In this document: one piece after another, positions 1 to 12,728 of the stretch
Layout: each line of letters begins with the position of its first letter
Numbering within the stretch: the stretch's first letter is position 1
From: Punica granatum
Taxonomy: Eukaryota > Streptophyta > Magnoliopsida > Myrtales > Lythraceae
DNA: 64,000 nucleotides
Direction of reading: 5' to 3'
Assembly: GCF_007655135.1 (NCBI RefSeq)
Contig: NC_045127.1
Location: 43,163,538-43,227,537 of the forward strand
The notes under the pieces: model-generated
Seen by the model: the letters and a program-made list of their open reading frames with translations, nothing else
What the model was told of the DNA's origin: nothing
Database searches by the model: none
Translations under genes and position numbers: made by a program

Positions 1-61
1 TCCCCTCTTGTTTTGAGTTTGATCTTTCAAAGTTTTGTTTACTCATATGCGGATTAAATTT

Positions 62-1238
62 TTGAAGGTAGAGGAGGACAAGGGAAAAGTTTCATCTGCA
101 AGTACCAAGTCAGTGGCAGAATGTTTACAAGAGGAGGTACATGATGCGTCACATGAACTTATTCTCCTCTTGATATTGAATTAACAGTCAAGTACTCGTC
201 CCATATTATCGTTTTGCTGTGAGGAATAGAGGCTAAAAAGTTGAAAAGATTCATTCTTCTAAGAAAATCAGAAACAATGGGGAGCATTGCTCCGCACTCC
301 AATGAACTCCATAAATTTATATACTTTATGTATTTTTATGTTTGTGGCAGTTGTGTCATTTTTTCCAGCTATAAGGGACGTCCGTGGGCAAAAAGCAATA
401 AAATAAAAATCGTAATAATTAATAAAATGGCAGAAATAGTTTCACTGAGTATCAAACTTGCAACCTTTTAACTGTCAGAGGAGAGTATGCACTACTACGC
501 TACACCCTCTTTGATAGTTACGTCATTTTTAGATTTGAGAAATTTTGGAATGTACCCCTGGAAATTTTGAATCAGAAAAGTGGAGTTTTTTTCTTTACAT
601 ATATGCTTTTATGGATTATATTTCTCTCGAACAACACGCACCATAAAACAGTTACCTTTACCTTATTTTGTTTTCCACTTGTGGATCGAGTTTGCGATGC
701 AAAGATGAAGTTTTTCGCGAGAATTAGCTTCCATTGTTTATCAGTGAATGAACTAAGTACTGCTGTGGCGGTTGTTGCAGAGAGATGTGGAATCTGCAAC
801 TGAAGGCTCGGAATTCATTGGGTCGGATCTCTTTGAGGAGAACTTCAAAGAACTGAAGAAGTGGGTCGATGTGAATTCGCCCAAATATGGTATCCTCTTG
901 GTCTTACGATAGAGGAGATCGGGAAGCCTGGGATCAGCTCTCAAGGTGCATCTCCTAATACAACTATTCTTTTCGTGGGAGATCATATTCTAGAGAACTA
1001 CGCGGCAATCCTATGATCGATGACTGCCTTAAAACTTTTATAATTATTATTTTTTATCTAGATTGATATCTTGTTTTAGGCATTGAACGACATGATCCAA
1101 GAAGATGTTGATCCTCCCAAGAAGAAGCTCTACGAACTCAAATTCTCTTTACTCGAAGAGATCGGGCGGGGGCACCTGGTAACATATGAGTGGACATGGA
1201 TGCACGTTCGGTTCCAACCAAGCTTGCTATTGCTTTAG
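62..1238 (+). pseudogene. Tripeptidyl-peptidase II (TPP2), 3'-end pseudogene fragment
   Basis: TPP II is a giant cytosolic subtilisin-type serine peptidase that removes tripeptides from N-termini. Only its C-terminal end is here, so the catalytic domain is absent. About 62-150 reads KVEEDKGKVSSASTKSVAEC.., then LQEEVHDA, like the linker before the C-terminal helical region. An exon at 781-945 follows a TTGCAG acceptor and reads SDLFEENFKELKKWVDVNS. It ends in AAG before a GT donor. A last exon at 1080-1238 follows TTTTAG and reads ALNDMIQEDV...KKKLYELKFSLLEEIG, ending WMHVRFQPSLLLL and stop, which matches the remembered plant TPP2 C-terminus. Exon phases agree. TAG at 910-912 breaks the 781-945 exon where the family has Glu. 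After about 150 the reading leaves the family, so exons seem to be missing before 781. The identification rests on recalled family sequence. Confidence 0.72.
425..515 (-). repeat. tRNA-derived SINE remnant
   Basis: Read on the minus strand, this stretch has a tRNA-like promoter pair: an A-box-like GTGTAGCGTAGTAGTGCAT, then about 30 bases later a B-box-like GGTTGCAAGTTTGATAC. Plant SINE heads look like this. No tail or target duplication is visible. It lies in what would be an intron of the TPP2 pseudogene. Confidence 0.45.
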
Positions 1239-2991
1239 GCTAAAGTCCTCGAGGATGATTTGCTTTAATTAATAAAAATTTCCAATAAGATTGAAACAAA
1301 TGATATCAATAATTGATATTGCCTATAGCTGGCACTGGCAGGCTGGCAGGAAGAATAACTAGTTCTTTAACCTGCACGTTGTGCAGCCCCTTGCTTTTTT
1401 TTTTTTTTTTTTTTTACGTTTCAATTAAGATTTTGAAAATATATTTTTAAAAAATATATTAGAATTGTAGCATAACTTGTCTTTTGTAAATTAAATATAT
1501 GTATATATAAGTTAACTGATAATGTTATAACGATCAAATATCATAATTGTTTTGTTATGGCTAAGAGCATAGATAGATAGAGGAGAAGCGCTCTAGAGCT
1601 ACATTCTACAAGTTCATACGTTGCACCAACTATTGCACGTCAATAAAACCGATAAGGGTCTAAAATTTTTGACATGGATTGAAAATAATGTATCAATGAT
1701 TGAGCCTAAAAAGCAATGTATATGACTCACCTGATCTCCTCGTGACTGAAAATTCTAGGAAAATAACCCGGAGGATCCTGCAGATACATCACAATCAATC
1801 TTCAAGCGAATTGGACTTCAATACTGCCGTTGATCAATGAAGTAATTACGACATGCTCGCTCAATCTAGTGAACTATGAGCTCATGACTGTCAATGTAAC
1901 CAATAGAAACATCCTGAAGAATATTAAGGACATAATTGATAAGGCAAATTCGACAGAGCCAAAGCCGACAACAATGATAAGGCAACAATTGAAGAAATAA
2001 CTCCGGCAACCCTTGATAAGGCCAATCCGGAATCAATTCTCTTTGATTTTTTGACATAACGTCCATCAATGGATGGCAAGTGATTAATGAAAAGGTTTCC
2101 TCCTTGTTTTCCTTATTCTCCTTATTTCTTTCCACCCTTTCTTTGTTGCCTTGTTTACCGTATATTTATACTGCAAAAGAATCAATTAACAGAATCTCCT
2201 CGTTGTCACGTTGTCTCTCAATTCCAATCCTTTCACTACTAATTCCACAATGTTATATTGATGTGGAAGAAAGAGACGCGGATCATCCGAATTCGGACTT
2301 TGTGGGACACCGGCGGAGGCACCACTATCTCCTCTATCACCAGCACCAATCCATGCTCTCGACAAACCGTAATTACAAAATCGGTTTCAAGCAAAAATAA
2401 TTAAACATACTCAAGCATTATAAAAGAAATTACCGTGCCTCTTTGCGCGGGAATTTGCTTTTTCTATCTTTAAATAATATTTTTAAGTCAAGAATTTTAT
2501 AATAACATAGATAAGAAATAGATAAAAAAAAATACTGGAAGTAGTTTCACTAAATACTCATGATGCAAAATCAGTACTGGTGAATTGGTGAATGAAATAT
2601 AATCATGCAAGCTGTAGATATTGACCGTGGATAACTTATCAAAAATTTTTTTATCATCATTTTATCGGTTTAAGCACAAACACTCAGATAACATTGCAAT
2701 TGGATGGATAGCAGCAAAAACATACTTATTTACTATTGTAATTTAAGCTGCCTTCTTGTTTTACTTCTCGTTCCTGTTGTACGTGCCTTAGTTGTCAGCA
2801 CAATTGCAAGGAAAACAACATCTGACGTCGATCCACTTATCCCCTCCAACTTTACCGACCCATAAGCGATTCAGCCACTTCAATGTGAAAAGTGTAGTCT
2901 CAAACATATTAATTAGTACATAACAAAAAAGAGATTACATCGTTGTTAAGGAGAGGATGTACGTATATATTACGGTGTTGTGAGGATGTTT
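1239..2991. other. Intergenic, no supported gene
   Basis: AT-rich DNA with a poly-T tract near 1398-1418. Short open frames at 1866-2135 (minus) and 2080-2400 (plus) overlap each other, resemble no family I know, and are low-complexity at one end. I see no RNA gene or transposon terminus here. Confidence 0.5.
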
Positions 2992-3523
2992 TGTAGGATA
3001 AAGTTTATCCGTAATAAGTAACAAAATTGAATGACAATTGGAATCGCAAGTTGGATAAATAAAATGCTATAAAATTAAATGAATATCACTAGTATAAGAA
3101 CTTGGAAATTCAAACTGATACAAAGACGAAACCGGAAGATCGGAAGATACGAGAAAGCCGAGTCCTGTGTTTCACACAAACCCCTTGAAACAGATTCGTC
3201 CCCTCAGGGAGTGCTCGAGGTCACGTGGGGGTCTATTTCCCAGGATAAAACGACATCAAATGCAGCTATCAGCACGAGCTATCCGCACCCCAGCGAACCA
3301 GAAAGATGAAGTTGAACACTCTCACTTAACTATGCAATTCTCTTCAATTCTAAGAAAATTTTTTATTATCGTCAATCGATCAATAAATACATGCTATTTA
3401 TAGAATTGATGGTGTCATTTCAATTCTTTGCACCCGTTCAATTTATAACAATTGATGGTGTCCTTTCAATTCCTTGCACACTTTCAATTCATAACAATTG
3501 ATGGTGTCTTTTCAATTCCTTGC
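2992..3523 (-). repeat. Copia 3' LTR, distal part
   Basis: It matches 23543 onward in the 5' LTR, from TGTAGGATAAAG through a cluster of 45-bp imperfect units (CAATTGATGGTGTC...) at about 3405-3522. It stops at 3523, where the giant solo LTR inserted; the rest resumes at 8870. The joined LTR is about 624 bp against 684 bp for the other copy. The difference is close to one 45-bp unit plus small indels. Confidence 0.85.
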
Positions 3524-6500
3524 TGTACGGACCCGAATGTGGACTCTCGTCAGGGTTCGCATGCGCGCTTTTGAATTGCGCGGCTTGGGAGTGTCCACTT
3601 TCTCGGGGATGGGTGACGGACAAGCGTAAAAAGGAGTCGCCACTTACCATTTTACGACCCGAAGGTCGAGGGCCAGTAAGTTACTCGGGTCTAGGGGTAA
3701 TAATACACCTAGTTTTGCTAAGGCATTGGTCTGTGCGGAACTGGAAAGCCTGTGTTCGGGGGTTCATGTTATGTACGGGCCTATATCCTGTACGCCCTTT
3801 TGGTACTCTGGTTTGCTAGGCTTGCTGTTTTTATTTACCGCGTGAATTAGACTGCGCTGGGTGTACACGTTTTAACACCGGAAATTCGGTGAACTAAACG
3901 ATGTCGGTTGAGAAGACGAGAGAGAAGTAGACCCAGGTGTTGGGGAATCGATTCACAATCTTGCGTTACAGTTCATCAAACTATGATGTTTGAATTCCTG
4001 CGTGAACTGGAACCGCGAAATCTTGGGATTACTCTTGTCTGGGCAAGCATTAGACTGATTTGATTGATTCGACTCTCGGACCGTTTGCTCACTGACTGAG
4101 ATTCTTATAGAAATAAATGTACAAAATAAAATCCTTGCAAAGCTCTCAAAATACAACAAATTACAAATAGCAAATGATCGAATCCCAGTCAGTTTGCGTT
4201 CGGTTATTATTCCTCTCTGACTCACCGTAAGTTCAGGGAAAAACCGAAAAACTAAAATTCAACTAAACTCTCAGTGAATAGGGCGTTGGACCCCGTGACC
4301 GATGGTTAGGGCATTGAACCCTAAGTGCAATGCGTCCTATGGGTCGGGTTCGACTCGCATGGACAAACAATAGCAGAAAATTAACAAACAACATGCAGAA
4401 TTGCAGATAATGTGTTTGTTATTGTCAAATGTACGTGGATTAACAAGTTATTAACCCAGAATGTTTTGGCATGCAAATGTCCTATGCTAGGCAAGCAATC
4501 GTGCAAAACATTTTGCATTCAGCTTTGTTTTGAGAACTTGACAAAGAGAGTTAAATCTTGTGTGCGTAGATTGCTTTTAGATTGTTCTGTATTGTGACAC
4601 TGAATTTCCACTGAATTAACCAAACTCGTGTTTTGACTCTAGATTTAGAATCTATAATTCCTCATAACCATTATCTAGTGTTTGGTTATGTCGAGTGAAA
4701 GGTTAATCAGTATTTTGCATGTTTTCTGACATAGATAACCGTTCTAGTTACTCGAGTCTACGCTAGAATGACAGAAACTCATCAGTGGATAAGAAAAGGC
4801 TTTGCAGATGAACCTGCCCTTGAATAGGTAGCCTATTCTAATCCTGACACTGTAGTGTTTCTATCAAGCTAACCCTAGGGGTGTCGCTGAACTGTGAAAA
4901 TATGATTTTGCCATTTATTTGAAAATTATTTTCAGAAAAGGGAAACATCGCAGTGCGGACCACCTCGATCTGTAGCTGGTATCGACCAATTCCCTAGATC
5001 GTCCAGGGTTATGCAAGAACCCCGAAAAAACCAAAGAACCGGTTGATCTAACCGAAAGTGATCTAGAAAGATCTTATGTATCATGACCTGAGTTACTTGA
5101 AATAAGGTAAAAACTCAAGTTGAGACACAGAAATCCTTTCTAGACGTATGTGCTACATTGGATTGCACGTTTCGGGTTTTGAAATAGGCAAGTTTTAAAA
5201 AGGGCATTAACGTCATTTAACAACTCATTGACGCAAGTTATCAATTAATTACCAATTCATGTAAACTTATCAGTGCCAAGTGGGTTTAATCGTGTGAGCG
5301 TCCCGATTAACCCGTTTGTGAATTTACAGCTTAAAATTAAATGCCGAATGCAATAAATGTACGGGTTACAAACAATCAGACAGATCATGGATTGATCCAC
5401 TGAATGAAGTCTGAATACCCAAAAAGCTTAATTTAATGAAAACAATTCATGACAGGGCGACTAAGACGAATCGAGGAAGGTCGAGGATAATTTGATCAAA
5501 ATGACCAAAATACCCTCAGAACCCAAATGGCCCCGAAAGAGTCATCGATACATGAATTCATGCATTTTTACTTTAAAAACAATGTTTTAAAGTTGTTAGC
5601 ATGCGGGATTTGTGACGATAATTGAAATTTGCAATTTGCATAAAATCCAAAAAATGGATTTTATCGAGGTAAAGGGACCGTTTTTTACCCGAATAAGGTC
5701 GAGGAACCTTCGGCTCTTTCTCTTGGGAATAGCCATGGGTTTCCTTGACCCGTTTTGGGTTTCAAGCGGTCTCTTTAACCCGATTTTGACTATTTCTCGC
5801 ATGCTCAAACTTTAAACACGGTAAATAACACGTATTTAACAAAAGTGAGTATCGCTAAGAGTTTGGAAAACGCATTCAAGCATACAAACATGCACAAACA
5901 CGTTATATATGGAATCGATAAAACAATACCGGCTCCATGGATGTGAGAAAGCATAAAAAATTCGGGAGAAAATTCAAATCGGGGCAAGGAAACCGATCTT
6001 GACCCGAAAAGGTCAAGATTACCCCTCGGTTACCTCTCCAAGAGGTTAATCCGAGAAGTATCTTGGCTTTTTCGGGTCGATATGGTTTCTTCGACTTCAA
6101 TTTGAACAGTTCCTGACCTGCCAGCACATTAAACGATGATAAATATGCATGATATAACATGGAAATTGCATAAAGATTAAAATTTGGAAGTAAAACATGC
6201 ATAAAACCCCTTATAACCCCCATAAACACAACAAAAATGTAAAAGTCCTAGTTCCTCTAAGTCATGAATGGTCATACCTAGTCCCGGGATGCGAGATGGG
6301 ACTGTAAAAAGTCGGGTTGGATCTTTGGTGGGTCAGGTTTGGGCTGTTTTTCGTTGAACAGACCCGAACAGGCGCAATAGACCCGACTGGAAGTTGACTT
6401 GACCTGACTAGGCAGTTTTGGGTCAGAGGTCACCACGGTGACTCCCGATGAAATTTTGATGCAAGGTTAGTGCCTCCCGACTCCTAAGAGACTCCCAGAG

Positions 6501-8864
6501 GTGGCTGTGGTGGTCATTTGGTTCCAGACATGTTGGGTTGACCCATATAGCCCTGCAAAGATCACGGAAAATAGAGTACGTCTGGAAAACAGATCCGACT
6601 AGGCAGTTTTCGGGTCAGACGTTACCACGGTGTCTCTCGATGGAATTTTGAGGCAAGGCCAGTGGCTCCCGACTCCTAACTGACATCCGGAGGTGACTGT
6701 GGTGGTCGTTTTTCGAAAAGAGCCTCGGATCAACCCGATCTGTAAGAAAACCGCAAGGACAGTCAGAAATTTCGACCCGACTGGGCAGTCGGGCTGTTTC
6801 TTCGTGCTGGGCTAAAACCAACGGGTTTTTCTTGGATTTCTCGACTCCTTGACACCCTAGGGTTGTGTGGGGAGGTTTTTGATGGGTTTTGACAACTCAA
6901 ACCGACCTGGAAGGCCTTGAAACTCGGGTTGGAAGTTTTGACCCAAGAAGGGCAGTTTTTCTGTTCGATTCTGTACTGAGCTGTTCCGATGGATTGGAGG
7001 CTTCAAAATTAAAATCTAAGCTCGGAAATGGATAGAGGGGGTCGAAAACATGTGGGATATGAAGTTTGGTGAAGTTTGGATTTAAGCCGGGATGGTAAAT
7101 ACCATGATTCCGACTTAAGTCTTTGGTGTTCTTGCTTGGTTTTGCTTTTCTGGAGCTTGCTGCGGTTTCTTCAAGTCTTTGAGAGCATTTGAAGAGTGAG
7201 AAAGCTAGAGAGATGGCATGAGGTGAGTTGTGATTAAGTTAATGACTTAAAAGGATATATATAGGTAAAGATTAAGTGTAACTAAGTGAGAAAAAGTTTG
7301 ATTAATGGCATGGATTGGGGGGATCCGAATTTTTAATGAAGATGGGGATGAAGACTTCTTGAAATGCATTAATGAAGAAGAGCCAAATGCATTGATGGTG
7401 AAGTGAAGTTGGAGTGTTGAAGTAAGATTGTAGGCTTGATATTTTTGAAGAAGGATAAGGGCAAGTTGCATGGAGAGGAAGACAATGAGATGGGCGGCAA
7501 TAAGGGAAGTCATGGCTGGTCATGGGAAGCCCGTGGGTCCCACGGGCCTTGAGAGAAATTCAGGACGAAGTTCAGGTCTCGATTGATTGTGAGTTCGAGG
7601 TTCGTGGCTCAAACGAATGTCGAATTATCAATGTGCGAGCGAAAACGGTTCCAATGAGCCCGAAATCACCCATTTTGCTTAAAAGAATGTTTGTGTGGTT
7701 TTTGGGCTCAGAAGCCGGTTTTTCTTGTTTCAGGTGATCAGAGCAAAATTAGTCGTTTCTGAATGCGTATCTCGTATTGATCATTTTGACGTGCATTGTC
7801 AATCAGACTGAATAATTGACCAATAAGCTGGTATTGCAAAAGTGAAACTGGAGACGTCCTAGGAGTCTGAAGTCGGATTTCTCAGAATACTTTATGAGTT
7901 GCTTGGATGATTCGGAGGTCGCTGCGATCTCTGTTCGTTGAGAACATACTTCGAAAGATTGAAAAAGTGCATTTGAAACCCTAAAGGCATTGTTCTGAAG
8001 GCCTAGATGGGTTGTGAGATTCCGTCTGAAGATTTCCCATTGAGTGTTAGGATAAGCGGCATTGGGTTGGCCAACCATCCAGCATCAAGTTTCCATAAAA
8101 AGGACACCCAGTTATGAATTTCCGTTAAAAACGGCATTTTCTACCATTCGGAGGTCATTCGGGAAACTGAAGTGGATATTACAGTCTAATTTGCCCAATT
8201 GCGTATGTCTACTGTAGTTTTTAGGGCAATGCATGACTAACTTGGTTTGCCAATGTTCTGTCAGACCAGTCTCCGAATATGATTTTCCGTTGAAAAGTAT
8301 GCTTGTTATGCCGCTCAGGAGTCATTCGAGGAGTCTGTGTGACTTCCGAGGAGCAATTTGAAGCAATGCTCATGCTCCTTATAATTGTTGGACATGGCTG
8401 TGTTTGACATTTGATATTAACTTTTCTTTGAGAAACCGGCATTTTTGGACTTCCACTTAAAAGTTGTATGCATACAAAAAATTATTCTGTATAGAGCAGA
8501 TGATCTGCAAAATGCATTTGAAGAAACTTTTCATCTGTTTGGCACTGATGTGGATTTTTAGAGTTCAATATTGGCCATCTTTCGATGGTCGAGCGAACTA
8601 TGGAAAAATAGAACCGTTCGTAGTGTATTTTGAAAATGCCGGTTTTGATACCGTATGAGCTCCCTGTTTGCTCTATATGTTGCAGGATGATTTTGTATGT
8701 TCTTTTGTCACGTGCTTGAATCATCTGCCTATATTTGTTGACTTGACAAAGAATAACAATTTGCTGCTCTGTCGAGCTTTCTTCTACATTGATGCTTAAG
8801 TCGTAGTCTGAATTGCTGTTGATAGGCATCGCTTGAATTGGTGAGCCAAAATGTGGTGCTGACA
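3524..8864 (-). mobile_element. Giant solo LTR (Tat/Ogre-like Ty3/gypsy), copy 1
   Basis: A 5341-bp block with TG...CA ends: plus strand starts TGTACGGACCCG and ends GTGCTGACA. It is flanked by an exact 5-bp duplication, CTTGC, at 3519-3523 and 8865-8869. On the minus strand it starts TGTCAGCACC, as does the nearby gypsy LTR. Its first roughly 400 plus-strand bases also resemble 20594-20990 of that LTR. No coding frame, primer-binding site or second internal LTR copy is seen, so it looks like one LTR left by recombination rather than a whole element. It lies inside the copia 3' LTR and is therefore younger. Short ORFs inside are spurious. Confidence 0.8.
6408..6790 (-). repeat. Tandem repeat inside solo LTR copy 1
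   Basis: Two units of about 191 and 182 bp start at 6408 and 6599, and a third start is seen at 6781. Each carries CTAGGCAG or CTGGGCAG, a CACGGTG motif, a CTCC(G/C)GA segment and GTGGTGGTC. The other solo LTR has one more full unit at the matching place. Confidence 0.8.
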
Positions 8865-8869
8865 CTTGC

Positions 8870-8961
8870 ACCATTTCAATTCATAACAAACCACCATTCA
8901 ATACATTCATTTCATTAATGAGAAACAATTTCTCATTCACCAATGCCATTATTTTCCAACA
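8870..8961 (-). repeat. Copia 3' LTR, proximal part
   Basis: It matches 24136-24226 of the 5' LTR closely and ends CCAACA (TGTTGG on the minus strand). The next bases, ATCTCCTAC, are the complement of the copia polypurine tract. Confidence 0.85.
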
Positions 8962-9475
8962 ATCTCCTACATGAATGAAAATTGTTTTTATTTTAACTCA
9001 CTGAGAGTGTTCAATAGTTGAACCCTGTATAGGATAGGTAGCTATCACTACCCTTGAACCCTCCCTTATGAAATGCATGTACTTTACTGGCTGTCCAGTT
9101 GACATGATGTCCTTGAACTATCATGCTATTTTGTGTAAAGATGACACACACCTCACATAGGAATCAACTAACTTCCTTTCGGTTCTCATTGTTATGTCCA
9201 TTTTGGCCATGGTACACCATCCTGGTTCTACGAGAGTTTCTAAAGAATTAAGTTCGTAAAAATTCTCCTCTGAAGCGGCCTCACTTCTCTCTCACATAGA
9301 TAATTTCATATATCATTAAAGCAATTTAGATTGCTAGCCTTATCCGTTTATCACTGTTTCATCAAGGAATGGTCTAGGGATTTTCTCCCCCACAGTGATT
9401 TAATTCTGTTCTATAACTTGGTTGTCCCATTGAACCTAGATCTTGGGATCTCCAATCAGCTAGGTTGGGTGTCTG
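8962..9475 (-). other. Copia 3' untranslated region and polypurine tract
   Basis: Non-coding stretch between the RNase H end and the 3' LTR. The tract at 8962-8973 (GTAGGAGAT on the minus strand) would prime plus-strand DNA synthesis. Confidence 0.65.
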
Positions 9476-11042
9476 CTATAAAACCTTTCCTCTAATGGAC
9501 TTTAGACCCATTCCCTTTGACAACTTCTCAAACTGTTCTTTACTTAACCCTTTGGTTAGCGGATCCGCTATATTATCCTTTGACCGCACGTAGTCAATAG
9601 AGATAATTCCAATTGAGATTAGTTGTCTAATGGTATTATGTCTACGACGTATATGTCTAGACTTGCCATTATACATATTACTTCGTGCCTTTCCAATTGC
9701 CGTTTGACTATCATAGTAGATACAAATTGGTGGCATAGGTTTTTTCCATATAGGAATGTCCTCTAGAAAATGGCGTAGCCATTCAGCTTCTTCTCCACAT
9801 TTATTCAGAGCAATAAACTTAGATTCCATTGTGGACCTAGCGATAACAGTTTGTTTCGAGGACTTCCATGATATTGCTGCATTTGCTAGTGTGAACACAT
9901 ATCCACTAGTGGATTTTGAATCCGTTATATCAGATATCCAGTTTGCATCACTGTACCCCTCGAAGACAACTGGATATCTAGTATAGTGTAGCTCGTAATC
10001 TCGAGTGTATCTAAAGTATCTGAGTACCCCGAAAATTGCTTTCCAATGGTCCCCATTCGAATTACTCGTATATCTGCTGAGTCTACTAACCGAGTATGCA
10101 ATATCCGGCTTATTACAACTCATCAGATACATCAGACTTCCAATGACTCGCGAGTATTCTAACTGAGAAATACTATCTCCTCTATTCTTTGATAGATGAA
10201 GACTATTGTCTATTGAAGTTTTTGAAATTCCAGAATCATTTCTGCTTATTTTTTTTCAGAATTTTATCTATTTAGTGTGACTGACTCAAAATTAGTCCAT
10301 CCGATGTTCTCATGATTTTAATTCCTAAAATCACATCAGCGAGTCCCATATCTTTCATGTTAAATCTCGAATTCAGCATATTCTTCGTAGATTTGATTAT
10401 TCTATCATTACTACCAACAATGAGTATGTCATCCACGTATAGATATAAAATGATGTAACCATTTTCTATCTCCTTAATGTATACATATTTATCACACTCA
10501 TTGATCTTAAATCATTTGGAAATCATTGCATTATCGAATTTTTCGTGCCACTGTTTTGGCGCTTGTTTCAACCCATACAATGATTTAACCAATTTACAGA
10601 CTTTCCTTTCTTTTCCTGGAGCCACAAACCTCTCGAGTTGCTCCATATAGATTTCTTCATCTAAATCTCCATTTAGAAAAGCTGTTTTCACATCCATTTG
10701 ATGAATTTTCAAATTACGCAGTACCGCAATTGCAAGTATCATCCTAATGGAATTTATTCTCGTCAGAGGAGAATAAGTATCAAAATAGTCCAAGCCTTTC
10801 TTTTGCTTGTATCGCTTAATTACAAGCCTGGCCTTGTACTTATCAATGGATCCATCTGCTTTCATTTTCCTCTTAAAGATCCATTTGGATCCTAAGGGTT
10901 TACAACTAGTGGGGAGATCCACTAATTCCCAAGTGTGATTCCACATAATCGAATCAATTTCACTTTTGATTGCCTCCTTCCAAAGAGGACCCTCAGAGGA
11001 ATTCACTGCTTCAGCATAGCTTTGTGGTTCATTTTCTAACAA
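9476..11042 (-). pseudogene. Copia reverse transcriptase and RNase H, broken
   Basis: Copies element RNA into DNA and degrades the RNA strand. The RT start at 11042-10512 has WKEAIKSEID, the KARLV region, HQMDVKTAFLNGDLDEEIYM and the LYGLKQAPKQWHEKFD motif of copia RT. Around 10411-10440 the minus strand reads LYVDDILIVGS, so the catalytic YVDD survives. Stops break the frame between about 10511 and 10133. RNase H occupies 10132-9476, with GYSDANW, a STME motif in which the usual E that follows is K (STMESKF), and DPLTKGL near the end. The domain order PR-INT-RT-RH upstream shows it is copia rather than gypsy. Confidence 0.88.
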
Positions 11043-11174
11043 ATATGTCAGAAAATCATTCCCGAATGATTTTTCAAGTCTAGCTCTTTTGTTGCGTCTA
11101 GGTTCAATCTCTTGATATGAACCCTAGCTTTCAAGATCTATGTCATGAAGTCCATCATTCATAGTTTATGAGAT

Positions 11175-12101
11175 TCATTTCGACGAGCTCGATGCCTCAT
11201 TCAATTTACATGAAAATACATTTTCAAAGAACGATGCATTCTTTGATTCCATTATCGTGTTCTTGTGTATATTGGAAATCTTAGATTCATGCACAAGAAA
11301 TAGATAAACACTACTGTTATGTGCATAGCCAATAAAGATGCAGTCCACCGTCTTAGGACTGATCTTTACTTTCTTTGGTGTCGGAACGACTACTTTTGCC
11401 AAGCACCCCCACACTCGCAAGTGATTGTTGGATGGTTTCCTACCTTTGAATAATTCATAAGGTGTATTTTCCTCTTTCTTTCGAGGTACCTTATTTAATA
11501 GGTAATTGCTTGACAATATTGCTTCACTCCACATATTTTGAGGTAATCCTAAACTTAATAACATTGCATTCATCATGTCTTTCAACGTGTGATTTTTGCG
11601 TTCAGCAACACCATTCGATTGAGGTGAATAGGATGCAGTCACTTCGTGTATAATTCCGTGTTGTGCACAGAATTTCCCGAAAGACGTTACGTATTCGCCT
11701 CCTCTGTCACTCCTTAATCTCTTAATTTTCTTACCAAGTTGATTCTCAACTTAATTTTTATAGAGAACAAATTTCTCTATGGCCTCATCTTTGCTTTTCA
11801 ACAAATATACATAACAGCATCTTGTACTGTCATCGATAAAGGTAATAAAATAATTATTACCACCTTTTGTTGTTGCGAGTTTTAAATCGCATACATCACT
11901 ATGAATTAGATCAAGTGGCTCAGTGTTCCTTACAATCGTTTGAAAGGGTGACCTTGTCAATTTTGCCTCAACACAAATTTCACATTTGTGCTGTGAATCA
12001 ATTTGGAATGTAGGTATCTGATTCAAGTTAATTAATCTACGCAAAATATTATAATTAACATGACCTAGTCTTCCATGCCACAAATCAGGAGACTCAATCA
12101 A
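11175..12101 (-). pseudogene. Copia integrase, broken
   Basis: Integrase inserts the DNA copy. From 12101 down: the pre-integrase zinc region WHGRLGHV..., then CEICVEAK (HHCC finger), the first catalytic Asp in DLIHSDVCDL, and the FIDDSTR segment. A TAA near 11751-11754 interrupts the frame. The frame resumes with RLRSDRGGEYV and reaches the catalytic Glu context SNGVAERKNHTLKDMM at about 11600, then LRVWGCLAKV. It ends at 11175, where frame is lost before the RT. A further stop (TAA) lies at the 12102 boundary just before LIESPDLWHG. Confidence 0.85.
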
Positions 12102-12726
12102 TTATGCAAAAGAGCCAGAATTCTTATTGATTATGGTCATTACATTGAGCTTAAAAAGCCCATCACACACATATCCATTTCCCACGTATATTCTAGACTT
12201 GGACAAAATAACTTTATCTGACCCAAAAACCATCCTGAACCCATGCTTGTTTAGCAATGACCCGGAGGCTAAATTCTTCCGAATCTCAGGTACGTACAAT
12301 ACGTTGTTTAGAGTCAGCTCCTTTCCTGATGTCATTTTCAAGACTACCTTGCATTGACCTTCGACAGTAGAATGGGCAGAGTTTCCCATATAGATCCTCT
12401 CCCTAGTGACCAGTTCGAGCATAGTGAACAGGTCTCTGCTTGAGCACACATGTTTGGTGGCATTGATATCGAGCCACAATTCCTTCGGGTTGGACCCAAT
12501 GAGGTTCACCTTTGAAACCATGGCAGATAGGTTGATGCTTGCCACATCTCTAGCCATCTCATTAATCATGCTTGCATCATGGTCTTTTTTCCTCTTTGGG
12601 AGCCTGCAGTCAGCAGATCTGTGACCTTTCTTGTCACAGTTGAAGCATTTCCTTTGAAACTTGGGCTTTGATATTCCTCCATTCGTACCCAGCTTCTTCT
12701 TGGCTTTTTTGTTCTTGGAGCTTTGC
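12102..12726 (-). pseudogene. Copia nucleocapsid zinc knuckle and protease, broken
   Basis: In frame after the gag stop near 12729 comes a CCHC knuckle, [14 protein letters not shown], at about 12605-12655, which would bind RNA. Below it the protease reads [12 protein letters not shown]. Copia proteases normally have a D-S/T-G triad here; this copy has D-I-N, so it is probably inactive. It ends in TAA near 12102. Confidence 0.8.
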
Positions 12727-12728
12727 CC

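Noticed and set aside
1866..2400. Overlapping ORFs on both strands as a small gene
   Set aside because: No family resemblance, no splice or promoter support, and the shared part is a T/C-rich low-complexity tract.
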